In this document: positions 1 through 10,119 of the stretch, piece after piece
Position numbering within the stretch: the stretch's first letter is position 1
Layout: each line of letters begins with the position of its first letter
Source of the DNA: Methylobacterium aquaticum
Lineage (GTDB): Bacteria; Pseudomonadota; Alphaproteobacteria; Rhizobiales; Beijerinckiaceae
NCBI RefSeq assembly: GCF_016804325.1
Contig: NZ_CP043627.1
Location: forward strand, 6,851,001-6,915,000
Direction: 5' to 3'
DNA length: 64,000 nucleotides
The notes under the pieces: generated by a model
Seen by the model: only the letters and a program-made list of their open reading frames with translations
What the model was told of the DNA's origin: nothing
The model's database searches: none
Position numbers and translations under genes: made by a program

Positions 1-138
1 ACAATGGCCCGGGCGCAACACAGGCGCGGCAACTCGCACGGGAGCGCCGTCCCCGGCTTCGCGGGCTTACGGCCACGCTTTAGGCTCTGACGACGACTGA
101 TTCGCGGGCCCGCCCGCCGACCTGCAAGGTTTTCTCCG
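1..138. other. Left edge, no gene seen
   Basis: This GC-rich stretch precedes the first gene. A long reverse-strand frame crosses it, but it is antisense to the L,D-transpeptidase and has no family features. The last bases carry a purine-rich AAGG about 9 nt before the first ATG, the likely ribosome binding site of the next gene. Confidence 0.5.
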
Positions 139-765
139 ATGCGCCGCCGCCTCGCCCCCACGACCGTTCCCGTGCGGGCCGCCCTTCTGGGGGGCGCTCT
201 TCTGGGGACCATCCTGGCGCTGCCGGGCTGCATGTACCGCGCCACGCCCGATCCCGAATTGTCGGCCCGGGACAAGGAGTGGATGGCGATGGTGCCCGAG
301 CCGGAGGTGGACCGGCGCTTCGCCCGCTACATGATCGAGGATCCGACCGGCGAGGCTCCCGGCACCATCGTGGTCGAGACGCGTGAGCGCCAGCTCTACT
401 ACGTGCTGCCCGACCGCAAGGCGATCCGCTACGGCGTCACCGTCGGCGACGAGGCCTATGGCTGGTCCGGCACCGCGCGGATGTTCCGCAAGGCTGCCTG
501 GCCGGACTGGCACCCGCCGGCCGAGATGATCAAGCGCTGGCCCCACGTCCACGCCATGCAGGGCGGTCCCGCCAACCCGCTCGGCGCCCGCGCCCTCTAC
601 CTGGCGGATGCCACCGGCAAGGACACGCTCTACCGCATCCACGGCACCAACGAGCCGGAGCGGATCGGCCAGGCGGCGTCCTCGGGCTGCATCCGGATGC
701 GCAACATCGACGTGGTCGATCTGTACAACCGGGTCGGGACGGATGCGAAGGTGATCGTGCGCTAA
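139..765 (+). CDS. L,D-transpeptidase (YkuD/ErfK family), putative lipoprotein
   Basis: Predicted periplasmic L,D-transpeptidase that would make 3-3 peptidoglycan cross-links or anchor proteins to the wall. The 208-residue protein has a hydrophobic N-terminal segment (about 13-30) ending in a lipobox-like LPGC with Cys31, so it may be lipid-anchored. The YkuD domain covers about 74-207. The catalytic signature is visible as IHGTNEP around His168, followed by SSGCIRM with the nucleophile Cys184. The ATG is preceded by AAGG at a suitable distance. Its physiological substrate cannot be read from the sequence. It stands alone with no obvious operon partner. The family call is firm; the lipid anchor is an inference from the lipobox, whose -2 proline is not ideal. 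Confidence 0.92.
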   Translation: MRRRLAPTTVPVRAALLGGALLGTILALPGCMYRATPDPELSARDKEWMAMVPEPEVDRRFARYMIEDPTGEAPGTIVVETRERQLYYVLPDRKAIRYGVTVGDEAYGWSGTARMFRKAAWPDWHPPAEMIKRWPHVHAMQGGPANPLGARALYLADATGKDTLYRIHGTNEPERIGQAASSGCIRMRNIDVVDLYNRVGTDAKVIVR

Positions 766-887
766 GGCACTCTCCGACGCGGCGGTGGTCGGCTCATCGA
801 CGGAACATGCGGCTCCGGGCCGGCGCCACGGGTCGCGCTCCCAGCATCGTTCCGTTAGGGAAGACGAGGGCTTCCCGAGGAACCTTC

Positions 888-1442
888 ATGTCCCTGACCC
901 GACACCTCGTCCCCGCTTACGCCCAGATGCTGCGGGCGCTCTCCGGCTGGCTCGACAAGGCGCACGCGCATCACGGTGCGGAGGCCGGCGGGCCGATGTC
1001 CTGGCGTCTCGCGCCGGACATGCTCCCGCTGGCCTCGCAGATCCGCTTCGCCTGCCTGCAGGCGCAGGAGGCGACCTACCGGCTCCGCGGCGAGCCCCTG
1101 CCGCACGCGCTCGACGACCTGGCCCGCGCGGGACGGGAGGCGGGCGAGCGGCCGGGCTCCCTCGACGAGGCGAGAGACTGCATCGCCGACACGCTCGCCC
1201 GGCTCGAGGCCCTCGCGCCGCAGGCGCTCGATGGAGGGGTGGACGCGCCGGTCACGATCGAGCTTCCCGGGCTGACCTTCGATATGGTGGGCGAGTCCTA
1301 CGCGCGGGACTGGGCGCTGCCGCAATTCTACTTCCACCTCATGACCGCTTACGCGATCCTGCGCCACCACGGCGTCCCGCTCGGCAAGGCCGATTACGTT
1401 CCGCACATGTTCGGCTATCTCCGGACGGGACCAGGGGCCTGA
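888..1442 (+). CDS. DUF1993 domain-containing protein
   Basis: A 184-residue protein matching DUF1993, a family of helical proteins related in fold to the DinB/YfiT-like bundle. Its function is not established. Visible family features are the N-terminal LTRHLVPAYAQML helix, a central VTIELPGLTFDMVGESYARDW segment read in part, and the C-terminal FYFHLMTAYAILRHHGVPLGK helix, also read in part. I chose the ATG at 888 over an in-frame ATG at 807 because GAGGAA lies just upstream and the family begins with this first helix. No Cys or His cluster suggests a metal site apart from scattered His residues in the last helix. It has no recognisable operon partner. Confidence 0.85.
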   Translation: MSLTRHLVPAYAQMLRALSGWLDKAHAHHGAEAGGPMSWRLAPDMLPLASQIRFACLQAQEATYRLRGEPLPHALDDLARAGREAGERPGSLDEARDCIADTLARLEALAPQALDGGVDAPVTIELPGLTFDMVGESYARDWALPQFYFHLMTAYAILRHHGVPLGKADYVPHMFGYLRTGPGA

Positions 1443-1615
1443 TCGGCGACGCCGCTCGACCGGAGCGTCCAGACGGTTTTCCGCAAGGACTTGCAATCCG
1501 GGCGATGGCTGCCCGCGCCGCGCGGGCGGCCTCCCGGAGAGGGCGCATCGGCGGCATGCATTCGCGTGGCTTTGACGGAATCCTGTAAGCCTTCGGCAAT
1601 GACGTCTCGTTGTCA
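1443..1615. other. Intergenic, no gene seen
   Basis: I find no convincing coding sequence here. The last 20 or so bases are loosely similar to the region just upstream of the second copy of the direct repeat (about 3165-3187), so the duplication may originally have begun slightly earlier than the strictly identical part. Confidence 0.4.
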
Positions 1616-2152
1616 GGCTTTAACCTGAACAGGGATTCAGATCCCGCCGTTAACCTGTCGAAGGACTCCCGCCCCGCATAGTCCTCATCACACAGGGACA
1701 AGCACCGGCAGAACAAAAGCCGGGGAGGCAGGGACAGATGATCACCACTTCGTTGCAACACTTCTGCAACCGTATCGTCGCCGCCGGCACCCTCGGGCTC
1801 GAGGACGTGCGCGAGCTGAACCGCGACGTGCTGCCCGACGGGCTGACCTGCCGCGAGGAGGCCGACATGCTGTTCGGTCTCGACCGGGCGATGCCCGAGG
1901 CCGACGAGGCCTTCGGCGAGTGGCTGGTGGCCTCGGTGGTGGATTTCGCCGTGTGGGGCGAGCGGCCGACCGGGCACATCGATGCCGACACGGCCCATTG
2001 GCTCGCCGCCTCGCTGGCTTGCGGCCGCGGCCCGACCGCGACGGGGGCCCGCATCGCCGTCGAGGTGGTGCGCGAGGCCGAGACCAGCCACGCGGCGCTG
2101 ATCGCCTTCGCCCTCAAGGCCAATCGGGCGCGAGCCGGCGCCGAGGACGAGG
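1616..2152 (+). repeat. 537-bp direct repeat, copy 1
   Basis: This block recurs at 3188-3724, exactly 1572 bp downstream, in the same orientation. By eye I count four mismatches in 537 bp: three change a residue (Ile/Val, Ala/Thr, Ala/Thr) and one is silent. The 122 bp upstream of the start codon are identical in both copies, so promoter and leader were duplicated with the gene. Homology stops near the 3-prime end of each gene, and the last codons differ. The pair flanks a damaged vapBC module and could recombine to delete it. Confidence 0.93.
1621..1660 (+). promoter_or_regulatory. Candidate operator: two TTAACCTG repeats 30 bp apart
   Basis: TTAACCTG occurs twice with a 30-bp period (TAACCTG at 1621 and 1651), about three helical turns. 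The pattern is preserved in the second copy of the duplicated block (3193 and 3223). It lies about 80-115 bp before the start codon. A direct-repeat operator is inference; no regulator is identified. Confidence 0.3.
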
Positions 2153-2187
2153 TCGAGGAGATCCTGGCCTACGCCGTGGCGGCGTGA
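1738..2187 (+). CDS. Conserved hypothetical protein, duplicated gene copy 1
   Basis: A 149-residue acidic protein that I do not recognise by name. It is probably soluble and helical, with no signal peptide or membrane segment. The N-terminus reads MITTSLQHFCNRIVAAG, followed by an ELNRDVLPDG segment and a Trp-rich middle (EWLVASVVDFAVWGE, then HWLAASLACG). The start is supported by GGGGAGGCAGGGACAG just before the ATG. A second copy at 3310-3753 differs at only three residues over the shared part, but ends differently: this copy has DEVEEILAYAVAA after GAED. Having its own duplicated leader suggests that both copies are expressed in the same way. Function unknown. Confidence 0.75.
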   Translation: MITTSLQHFCNRIVAAGTLGLEDVRELNRDVLPDGLTCREEADMLFGLDRAMPEADEAFGEWLVASVVDFAVWGERPTGHIDADTAHWLAASLACGRGPTATGARIAVEVVREAETSHAALIAFALKANRARAGAEDEVEEILAYAVAA

Positions 2188-2285
2188 CCGCGGATCGCTG
2201 CGTGAGACCAACGGTCCAAGATGCCGACGCAGCGGCGTCGATCTCGGACCGGCCAGAGCTCGATGAAGCCGTCGGCCACCTCGAA

Positions 2286-2795
2286 TCATCGATGCCAGGC
2301 GAAAGGGATGCCAGGCGAAAGGCTGGATAGAAGTTCGAGAGCGGAGCCGAAGGTCGTTTCGACCAGCCATCGGCATCCAAGCCGATTCTCGACCGTAAGC
2401 CCACGGATACGCCGAGATTCCGCCTCTCTGGCGGTAATCACCGGTACCCCGCGTGCGAGCGCTTGGGCCGCGATGAGCAAGTCGTTCGATTCGATCCGAC
2501 ACGCGACCTCGAGTTCGACGCGACTGCGTCCATGGATGACATCGGCGGGCGGCTCGAACGGGACGACACCGATCGCTTTCAGGACGGCTGCGACGAGAGC
2601 ATTGCAAGACCGCGCTGCAATCGTGAAGCTCTCCAGGCCTTTGATTTTGCCGTATTTTCTGCGACGAACCGGTATCCACTTCGTTGGAGAATGCTCCGGG
2701 CGGAGGAGTCGCGTCGATCCGCGCTTCGCGCAGCCGTGACCGAGTTCGGCCTTCGATACGATACTCGCGGCGAGGGGAAAGCGCGGGCCGGTCAC
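2286..2795 (-). pseudogene. vapC toxin remnant, disrupted by a repeat element
   Basis: The C-terminal half is a recognisable PIN-domain toxin: NALVAAVLKAIGVVPFEPP, then IESNDLLIAAQALARGVPV and the RGLTVENRL ending, with a conserved Asp in SNDLL. Two defects are visible. The N-terminal strand with the first catalytic Asp (normally a LDTN-like motif) is missing, and the frame starts near SIVSKAELGHG. Also, about 34 residues after AELGHGCAKR are encoded by an R1 repeat (about 2596-2697), which is absent from normal VapC. The insert is close to a multiple of three, so the frame stays open. The protein should be inactive. It follows the antitoxin gene with a 4-bp overlap, the usual vapBC layout. 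Confidence 0.75.
2596..2697 (+). repeat. R1 dispersed repeat, copy A (inside vapC)
   Basis: R1 has a hairpin half with the conserved loop CGCGCTGC and a conserved tail containing GACGAACCGGTATCCACTTC. This copy matches copies B (39413-39516) and C (50105-50207) best in the tail (about 2635-2697). The left hairpin arm is degenerate. It lies in the coding strand path of the damaged vapC. Confidence 0.85.
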
Positions 2796-3049
2796 AGCGG
2801 ATCATCGTCCAACGGCGGCAGCGTCTCGTCGAAATCTGGAAAATTCTCCTCGATCGGTTCCAAGGCCGCCAGAACGTCGAGAAGATCCCTCTTGCCGATC
2901 GGCTCCAGAATCAGGCGGTCGCCATCGCGGCTGATGCGGACCCGGTCTCCGGGCAAGGCGAACTCGGCCGGGATGCGTACGGCCTGGCTGCGATCGTCGC
3001 GGAACAGTTTCGCCTCTCGAGGCTGCGGAAGCAGGGTCGGTCTCGTCAT
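2792..3049 (-). CDS. vapB: VapB-type antitoxin (AbrB/SpoVT fold)
   Basis: An 85-residue protein starting MTRPTLLPQPREAKLF. It contains the swapped-hairpin AbrB signature RSQAVRIPAEF followed by GDRVRISRDGDRLILEP (about 20-51), typical of VapB antitoxins that bind their own operator. The acidic C-terminus (ENFPDFDETLPPLDDDPL) would occlude the toxin. I chose the internal ATG at 3049 because the AbrB-fold protein begins there; an upstream in-frame ATG at 3160 would add residues unlike the family. It overlaps the vapC remnant by 4 bp. Since that toxin looks dead, this may be an orphan antitoxin that can still bind DNA. Confidence 0.82.
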   Translation of the reverse strand: MTRPTLLPQPREAKLFRDDRSQAVRIPAEFALPGDRVRISRDGDRLILEPIGKRDLLDVLAALEPIEENFPDFDETLPPLDDDPL

Positions 3050-3187
3050 CCCGGCACCTCGCAAGGGGCTATGCCGAGAATAGACCCGCCACGCGGCGGT
3101 CTCGAGGGCGTCCATGCCTGGCCGTGCGATCCCCCCGCCCTTATCGCGCCGCCCCCGCAACGGTTTGGCAACGCCGTCCCGTTGCCG

Positions 3188-3724
3188 GGCTTTAACCTGA
3201 ACAGGGATTCAGATCCCGCCGTTAACCTGTCGAAGGACTCCCGCCCCGCATAGTCCTCATCACACAGGGACAAGCACCGGCAGAACAAAAGCCGGGGAGG
3301 CAGGGACAGATGATCACCACTTCGTTGCAACACTTCTGCAACCGTGTCGTCGCCGCCGGCACCCTCGGGCTCGAGGACGTGCGCGAGCTGAACCGCGACG
3401 TGCTGCCCGACGGGCTGACCTGCCGCGAGGAGGCCGACATGCTGTTCGGTCTCGACCGGGCGATGCCCGAGGCCGACGAGGCCTTCGGCGAGTGGCTGGT
3501 GGCCTCGGTGGTGGATTTCGCCGTGTGGGGCGAGCGGCCGACCGGGCACATCGACGCCGACACGGCCCATTGGCTCGCCGCCTCGCTGGCTTGCGGCCGC
3601 GGCCCGACCGCGACGGGGGCCCGCATCGCCGTCGAGGTGGTGCGCGAGGCCGAGACCAGCCACGCGGCGCTGATCACCTTCGCCCTCAAGGCCAATCGGA
3701 CGCGAGCCGGCGCCGAGGACGAGG
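3188..3724 (+). repeat. 537-bp direct repeat, copy 2
   Basis: Second copy of the block at 1616-2152, with four mismatches by eye. It includes the identical 122-bp leader with the paired TTAACCTG motifs. Confidence 0.93.
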
Positions 3725-3753
3725 CAATCATCTCCTACGCGGTCGCTGCATGA
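3310..3753 (+). CDS. Conserved hypothetical protein, duplicated gene copy 2
   Basis: A 147-residue paralogue of the protein at 1738-2187, identical except for Val12, two Ala-to-Thr changes near the C-terminus, and a different tail (DEAIISYAVAA). It has the same ribosome binding site and leader. Homology to copy 1 ends inside the gene at about 3724, so the last ten codons come from a different parental sequence, as expected if unequal recombination joined two diverged paralogues. Its stop codon lies within a 30-bp tandem repeat. Function unknown. Confidence 0.75.
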   Translation: MITTSLQHFCNRVVAAGTLGLEDVRELNRDVLPDGLTCREEADMLFGLDRAMPEADEAFGEWLVASVVDFAVWGERPTGHIDADTAHWLAASLACGRGPTATGARIAVEVVREAETSHAALITFALKANRTRAGAEDEAIISYAVAA

Positions 3754-3834
3754 GAACGGGCTTCGCCCTGTCGTGCTGCATGAGGACGGGCTTCGCCCTG
3801 TCGTGCCGCGTGGGAGCCCGTTTCGCCCGTTTGG
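3745..3834 (+). repeat. 30-bp tandem repeat, two full and one degenerate unit
   Basis: Units run 3745-3774, 3775-3804 and 3805-3834. The first two differ at a single base; the third is diverged but keeps the spacing. The unit starts GCTGCATGA, so the stop codon of the preceding gene lies in unit 1 and is repeated as a silent copy in unit 2. The core (GGGCTTCGCCCTGTCGT) is itself weakly palindromic. Confidence 0.85.
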
Positions 3835-3942
3835 CCGAGAACAGCCGGCTTTGCGGCGCGCGCGCCATGCTTTAACGGGAATGAGCTTGGGTGTGATCCA
3901 CCCGGGTCCGGCTCCCCCCTGAAGGCTCGAGTGCGCGCTCCG

Positions 3943-5946
<2,004 letters not shown>

Positions 5947-5950
5947 GCCG

Positions 5951-6367
5951 GTGCCTCTGTATTTCGCCTACGGCTCCAACATGGACCGGGCCGCCATGGC
6001 CCGGCGCTGCCCCGCCTCGCGGGTGCTCGGCCTCGGCCGGCTCAACCGCCACCGCCTGGTGATCATGCGCGAGGGCTACGCCTCGGTGGAGCGTTTCCCG
6101 ACCGGGACGGTCTGGGGCGTGCTCTGGGACCTGGCACTCTCCGACGTGCCGGCCCTCGACCGCTACGAGGGCGTGGCGAGCGGGCTCTACGTCAAGGCGC
6201 AGCAGCCGGTCTCGACCGAGGGCGGGGTGCGGCGGGCTCTGGTCTATCTCGGGCGCGGCAACGGCGGCGTGCCGCGGCCGGGCTACCTGGAAGGGGTGAT
6301 CGCGGCGGGCCGGGAGAATGGATTGCCGGAGATGTACCTGAAGGGGTTGGCGGCGCTGAAGCGGTGA
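5951..6367 (+). CDS. Gamma-glutamylcyclotransferase-like protein
   Basis: A 138-residue protein of the GGCT/AIG2-like fold. The N-terminal YFAYGSNMD motif is the substrate-binding loop of this family, and Glu in RYEGVASGLY is a good candidate for the catalytic acid. Related enzymes release 5-oxoproline from gamma-glutamyl peptides, but this subgroup is mostly untested. It starts at a GTG only 4 bp after the stop of pccA, so it is probably translationally coupled to it. A functional link to the carboxylase is not obvious. The IS element lies just downstream. Confidence 0.85.
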   Translation: MPLYFAYGSNMDRAAMARRCPASRVLGLGRLNRHRLVIMREGYASVERFPTGTVWGVLWDLALSDVPALDRYEGVASGLYVKAQQPVSTEGGVRRALVYLGRGNGGVPRPGYLEGVIAAGRENGLPEMYLKGLAALKR

Positions 6368-6383
6368 AGACCCGCGAGGCCTG

Positions 6384-6543
6384 ACCCCTCCCCCCTCTGC
6401 GGGGGAGGGCGCCCGGCGGAGCCGGGTGGGAGAGGGGAACCACGCTTCCGGAGAGGCCGCGACCTCGATGAAGGGTGCCAACCGAATCCGCGTCGCGCTG
6501 CCCCTCTCCCGGCTCGCTCCGCTCGCCACCCTCCCCCGCAGAG
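6384..6543. repeat. R4 palindromic repeat, copy a (split by the IS element)
   Basis: The left arm contains CTCTGCGGGGGAGGG and GGGTGGGAGAGGGG; the right arm is the reverse complement type (CCCCTCTCCC, then CACCCTCCCCCGCAGAG). The right arm is cut by the IS element, and its last bases (GGGGGAGGG) resume at about 7837. Other R4 copies are at 30277-30460 and 38713-38848. It lies between convergent genes, where it could act as a bidirectional terminator. Confidence 0.8.
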
Positions 6544-7829
6544 GCAGGGCTGTCCGGGGAAAATTTGGGTCTGGGTGCATGCCCTGCCACGCCGGAGGTG
6601 ATCCGGGAGTTGTCCGGTTGTCGAGACACGAACATCCGGGCAGGACATGCACCCCAGCGATACCCGCTTCGCCCAGCTGCTGGAAGGCCTCGATCGCCAG
6701 CAGATCGCCCAAAGCGTCGCGCGCCACGGCGCCGACGCCTACGACAAGTGCTTCTCCTCCTGGGATCACCTGCTGGCCCTGATCTTCGCCCAGCTCAGCC
6801 CCGCCGCCAGCTTGCGCGCCCTGGAGGTCGCCTGGAACGCTCACGCCGCGGCCCATCCCCAGCTCGGCACCGGGCGGCTGCATCGCTCGACCCTCTCGGA
6901 TGCCAACCAGCGCCGCCCCCTGGCGGTGTTCACCGAGACCTTCGCCCGCCTGGTCGGCCAACTCGACCGTCGCCTGCGCCGCGACGGACGCACCTTGCTG
7001 CGCCTGATCGATGCCACCCCGATCCCGCTCGGCGCCCTGCACGGCTGGGCCCGCTCGAACGGCCGCATCCGCGGGATGAAGCTGCACCTGGCCTACACAC
7101 CCGAAACCCACCAGCCCCGCCTGCTCGACCTCACCCCCGCCACCCGCAACGATGCCGAGATCGGCCGCCGGATCCCGCTGGAGCGCGGCGCCACATACGT
7201 CTTCGACAAGGGCTATTGCCACTACGGCTGGTGGAGCGCCATCGCCGAGGCCCAGGCGACGTTCGTCACCCGACCCAAGACCAACATGCGCCTGCGCGTG
7301 CGCACCGGCCGTCCCCTGCCGCCCGAGCCCGAGCGGGAGGGCGACGGCTTCACGCTGCTGGCCGATCACGAGGTCGCCCTGGCCAGCAAGGGCGACTCGC
7401 GCCTGGGCATGGGCCTGCGCCGGATCCAGTTGCGCCGCCACGAGGGCGGAGCACGCCTGACGCTGGTGACCAACGACCTGACCCGTCCCGCCACCCAGAT
7501 CGCCGCCCTCTACAAGACGCGCTGGCAGATCGAGCTGTTGTTCCGCTGGCTCAAGCAGCACCTGGCGATCCGCCGCTTCCTGGGCCACAGCGAGGAAGCC
7601 GTGCGCCTGCAGTTGGTGGCGGCGATGATCACCTTCGCGCTGCTGCGCCTGGCGCTGCGCCGCCACTGCCCGCGCGTGCCGATCCTGCGCTTCGTCGACC
7701 TGCTGCGACAGGGCTTGTTCGAGCCGCAGACCTGGGCCGAGGTCCGGGCCCTGCTATCGCCAAGACCGACCGCAACCAGGCGCAGAAGGAGGACGGCCCA
7801 TGCCTCCTAACTTCCCCGGACAGCCCTGC
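6544..7829 (+). mobile_element. IS4-family insertion sequence, intact
   Basis: A 1286-bp element with perfect 17-bp terminal inverted repeats, GCAGGGCTGTCCGGGGA at the left end and its reverse complement at 7813-7829; weaker similarity continues for a few bases. It is flanked by a 7-bp direct repeat CGCAGAG (6537-6543 and 7830-7836), the expected target duplication. It carries one full-length transposase. The target is the GC-rich arm of an R4 palindromic repeat. Intact ends, duplication and open frame point to a recent insertion. The ISfinder name cannot be assigned from reading alone. Confidence 0.93.
6647..7810 (+). CDS. IS4-family transposase
   Basis: A 387-residue DDE transposase with an N-terminal DUF4372-like region (about 1-75) and a DDE_Tnp_1 core. 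The catalytic triad can be placed at Asp122 (LIDATPIP), Asp187 (VFDKGY) and Glu296. The last sits in a perfect IS4 signature Y-x2-R-x3-E-x6-K (Tyr289, Arg292, Glu296, Lys303). The frame is complete, and the C-terminal tail is Arg-rich. It ends 19 bp before the right end of the element. It should be functional. Confidence 0.95.
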   Translation: MHPSDTRFAQLLEGLDRQQIAQSVARHGADAYDKCFSSWDHLLALIFAQLSPAASLRALEVAWNAHAAAHPQLGTGRLHRSTLSDANQRRPLAVFTETFARLVGQLDRRLRRDGRTLLRLIDATPIPLGALHGWARSNGRIRGMKLHLAYTPETHQPRLLDLTPATRNDAEIGRRIPLERGATYVFDKGYCHYGWWSAIAEAQATFVTRPKTNMRLRVRTGRPLPPEPEREGDGFTLLADHEVALASKGDSRLGMGLRRIQLRRHEGGARLTLVTNDLTRPATQIAALYKTRWQIELLFRWLKQHLAIRRFLGHSEEAVRLQLVAAMITFALLRLALRRHCPRVPILRFVDLLRQGLFEPQTWAEVRALLSPRPTATRRRRRTAHAS

Positions 7830-7860
7830 CGCAGAGGGGGGAGGGTTGAGCGGCGGTGCT

Positions 7861-8279
7861 TCAGGACGCGCTGGGAACCAGCTTCACCGCCCCGCTATCC
7901 GCGTCATAGCTCACGCCCCGATAAAAACAGTCCCGCCGCCCGGTATGGCAGCACCCGCCATCGCCGCCGACGCGCACCCGCAGCAAGAGCGCGTCCTGGT
8001 CGCAATCGACCCGCATCTCGACGAGCGTCTGGATCTGCCCGCTGGTCGCACCCTTGTGCCAGAGCTCGGCCCGCGAGCGCGACCAGTACCAGACCTCGCC
8101 GGTGCTGAGCGTGCGCGCCAGCGATTCGGCGTTCATGTGGGCGAGCATCAAGACCGCGCCCGTATCGGCATCGACCGCGATCGCCGTGATCAGCCCGTCA
8201 GCGCCGAATCGCGGGGTGAAGGTCTCGCCCTCTTCCAGCGCCCGCTTGTCGCCGGGCGGAGCGAAGGTCGCAAGCGCCG

Positions 8280-8283
<4 letters not shown>
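7861..8283 (-). CDS. hisI: Phosphoribosyl-AMP cyclohydrolase
   Basis: A 140-residue enzyme for the third step of histidine biosynthesis, opening the adenine ring of phosphoribosyl-AMP. The family core is visible as [14 protein letters not shown], then [34 protein letters not shown] and [12 protein letters not shown], read in short pieces. The metal ligands are in the DCDQD motif and the CCHTG cysteines. It is the single-domain form without a HisE extension. The start ATG overlaps the folE stop by 4 bp, so the two are coupled. Its 3-prime end lies 24 bp from the R4 repeat and IS element. Confidence 0.96.
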
Positions 8284-8939
<656 letters not shown>

Positions 8940-9191
8940 CACGCCTCCAAGATCGAGACCGCCCCCGTCGGGCAGCCATGCCGGGACCGAAAGATGCGCC
9001 CCGATCCGGCCGTGCCTCGCACCGCCGGGCAACCGTGCCTATATCGGAAATCCGCCCGGCGCGCGCAATGCACCGGGCGCGCAGCAGGTCACCGCGTCCG
9101 AACCCATCCTTCCGTCAAGCCAAAGTCAGACCCGTTCGGTCAAGTCCGATTCGTCCGTCCCGCGGCCCCTCTCGTCCAAAGTACGAATGCC

Positions 9192-9650
9192 ATGCTCGAC
9201 GACATCTACAACGCCCGCATCCTCGCCCTCGCGGCGGACATCCCCCATCTCGGCCGGCTGCCGAGCCCGCAGGCGAGCGCGTCCAAGCACTCGAAGCTGT
9301 GCGGCTCGACCATCACGGTGGATCTCGTCGCCGAGGGCGGCACGGTCACCGACTTCGCCCACGACGTGAAGGCCTGTGCGCTCGGCCAGGCCGCCTCCTC
9401 GCTGATGGCCCGCCACGTCGTCGGGGCGAGCGCCGAGGAACTTCGCTCTCTCCGCGAGACCGTGCGGCGGATGCTGAAGGAGAACGGACCGGCGCCGGAG
9501 GGCAAGTTCGCCGACTTCGCCGTGCTGGAGCCCGTGCGGGACTTCAAGGCGCGCCACGCCTCGACGCTGCTCACCTTCGACGCGGTGGTCGATGCCCTCG
9601 ACCAGATCGCCGCCAAGGGTGAAACGAAGGGTGAGGCGGTGCCGGCGTGA
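9192..9650 (+). CDS. IscU/NifU-N-like scaffold protein lacking the third cysteine
   Basis: A 152-residue protein of the IscU/SufU scaffold fold. Two of the three cluster cysteines are visible, Cys37 in KLCGSTI and Cys62 in KACALGQAASS. In IscU the third Cys lies in a KCALL-type motif near the C-terminus; here the aligned region reads FKARHASTLLTF, with no Cys. An Asp usually conserved near the first Cys is also not obvious (STITVDLV). The folE-hisI / IscU-like / yidD / thrS order recurs in Hyphomicrobiales as I remember it, which suggests a dedicated role. Whether it binds a cluster or zinc is open. Confidence 0.85.
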   Translation: MLDDIYNARILALAADIPHLGRLPSPQASASKHSKLCGSTITVDLVAEGGTVTDFAHDVKACALGQAASSLMARHVVGASAEELRSLRETVRRMLKENGPAPEGKFADFAVLEPVRDFKARHASTLLTFDAVVDALDQIAAKGETKGEAVPA

Positions 9651-9964
9651 GCCCGACCCGCCGCGCGGCGCATCTCGCCATCCGCGGCTACCAGCTGACC
9701 CTGTCGGGCCTCGTCGGACGCCAGTGCCGGCACTGGCCGTCCTGCTCGGCCTATACCGACGAGGCGATCCAGCGCCACGGCCTGTGGGCCGGCGGCTGGA
9801 TGGGATTTGCCCGGATCTGCCGCTGCGGCCCGTTCGGCACCCACGGCATCGACCTCGTGCCCGAGGCCCCGCCTCCCGGGGCCGCCTGGCACCGCCCCTG
9901 GGCCTATGCCCGCTGGCGCGGGGTCAACGCGCCGCCGCCGCTCTGCGAGAGCGTCGAGGGCTAA
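9647..9964 (+). CDS. yidD: Membrane protein insertion efficiency factor YidD
   Basis: A 105-residue small YidD protein with the family core GYQLTLSGLVGRQCRHWPSC and SAYTDEAIQRHG, read together as the CRxxPSCSxYxxxAI-type motif. It is thought to assist YidC-mediated insertion at the inner membrane. The GTG start overlaps the TGA of the preceding IscU-like gene by 4 bp, so the two are translationally coupled. The Pro-rich C-terminus (about 76-105) is longer than in minimal YidD proteins. Confidence 0.93.
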   Translation: MSPTRRAAHLAIRGYQLTLSGLVGRQCRHWPSCSAYTDEAIQRHGLWAGGWMGFARICRCGPFGTHGIDLVPEAPPPGAAWHRPWAYARWRGVNAPPPLCESVEG

Positions 9965-10119
9965 GCGCGAAGGCGCAGGACTGTGTCTGACATGTCCCGC
10001 CGTCGCTGCTATACGGCGCGAGGTCCGGTGCGTGGCTCGAGCCCGCCGGACGTAACGTCCACCACCCGGCTTACCTGCACCGTGCGCAGGAGTGAGCCCC
10101 GAGGAGCTTTTCGAGACCC

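Noticed and set aside
1339..2805. Reverse frame of 488 codons across two genes and an R1 repeat
   Set aside because: It spans several genes in the wrong frame and strand and includes the R1-derived peptide.
3745..3834. Possible CRISPR array
   Set aside because: Units abut directly without unique spacers, and no cas genes are present.
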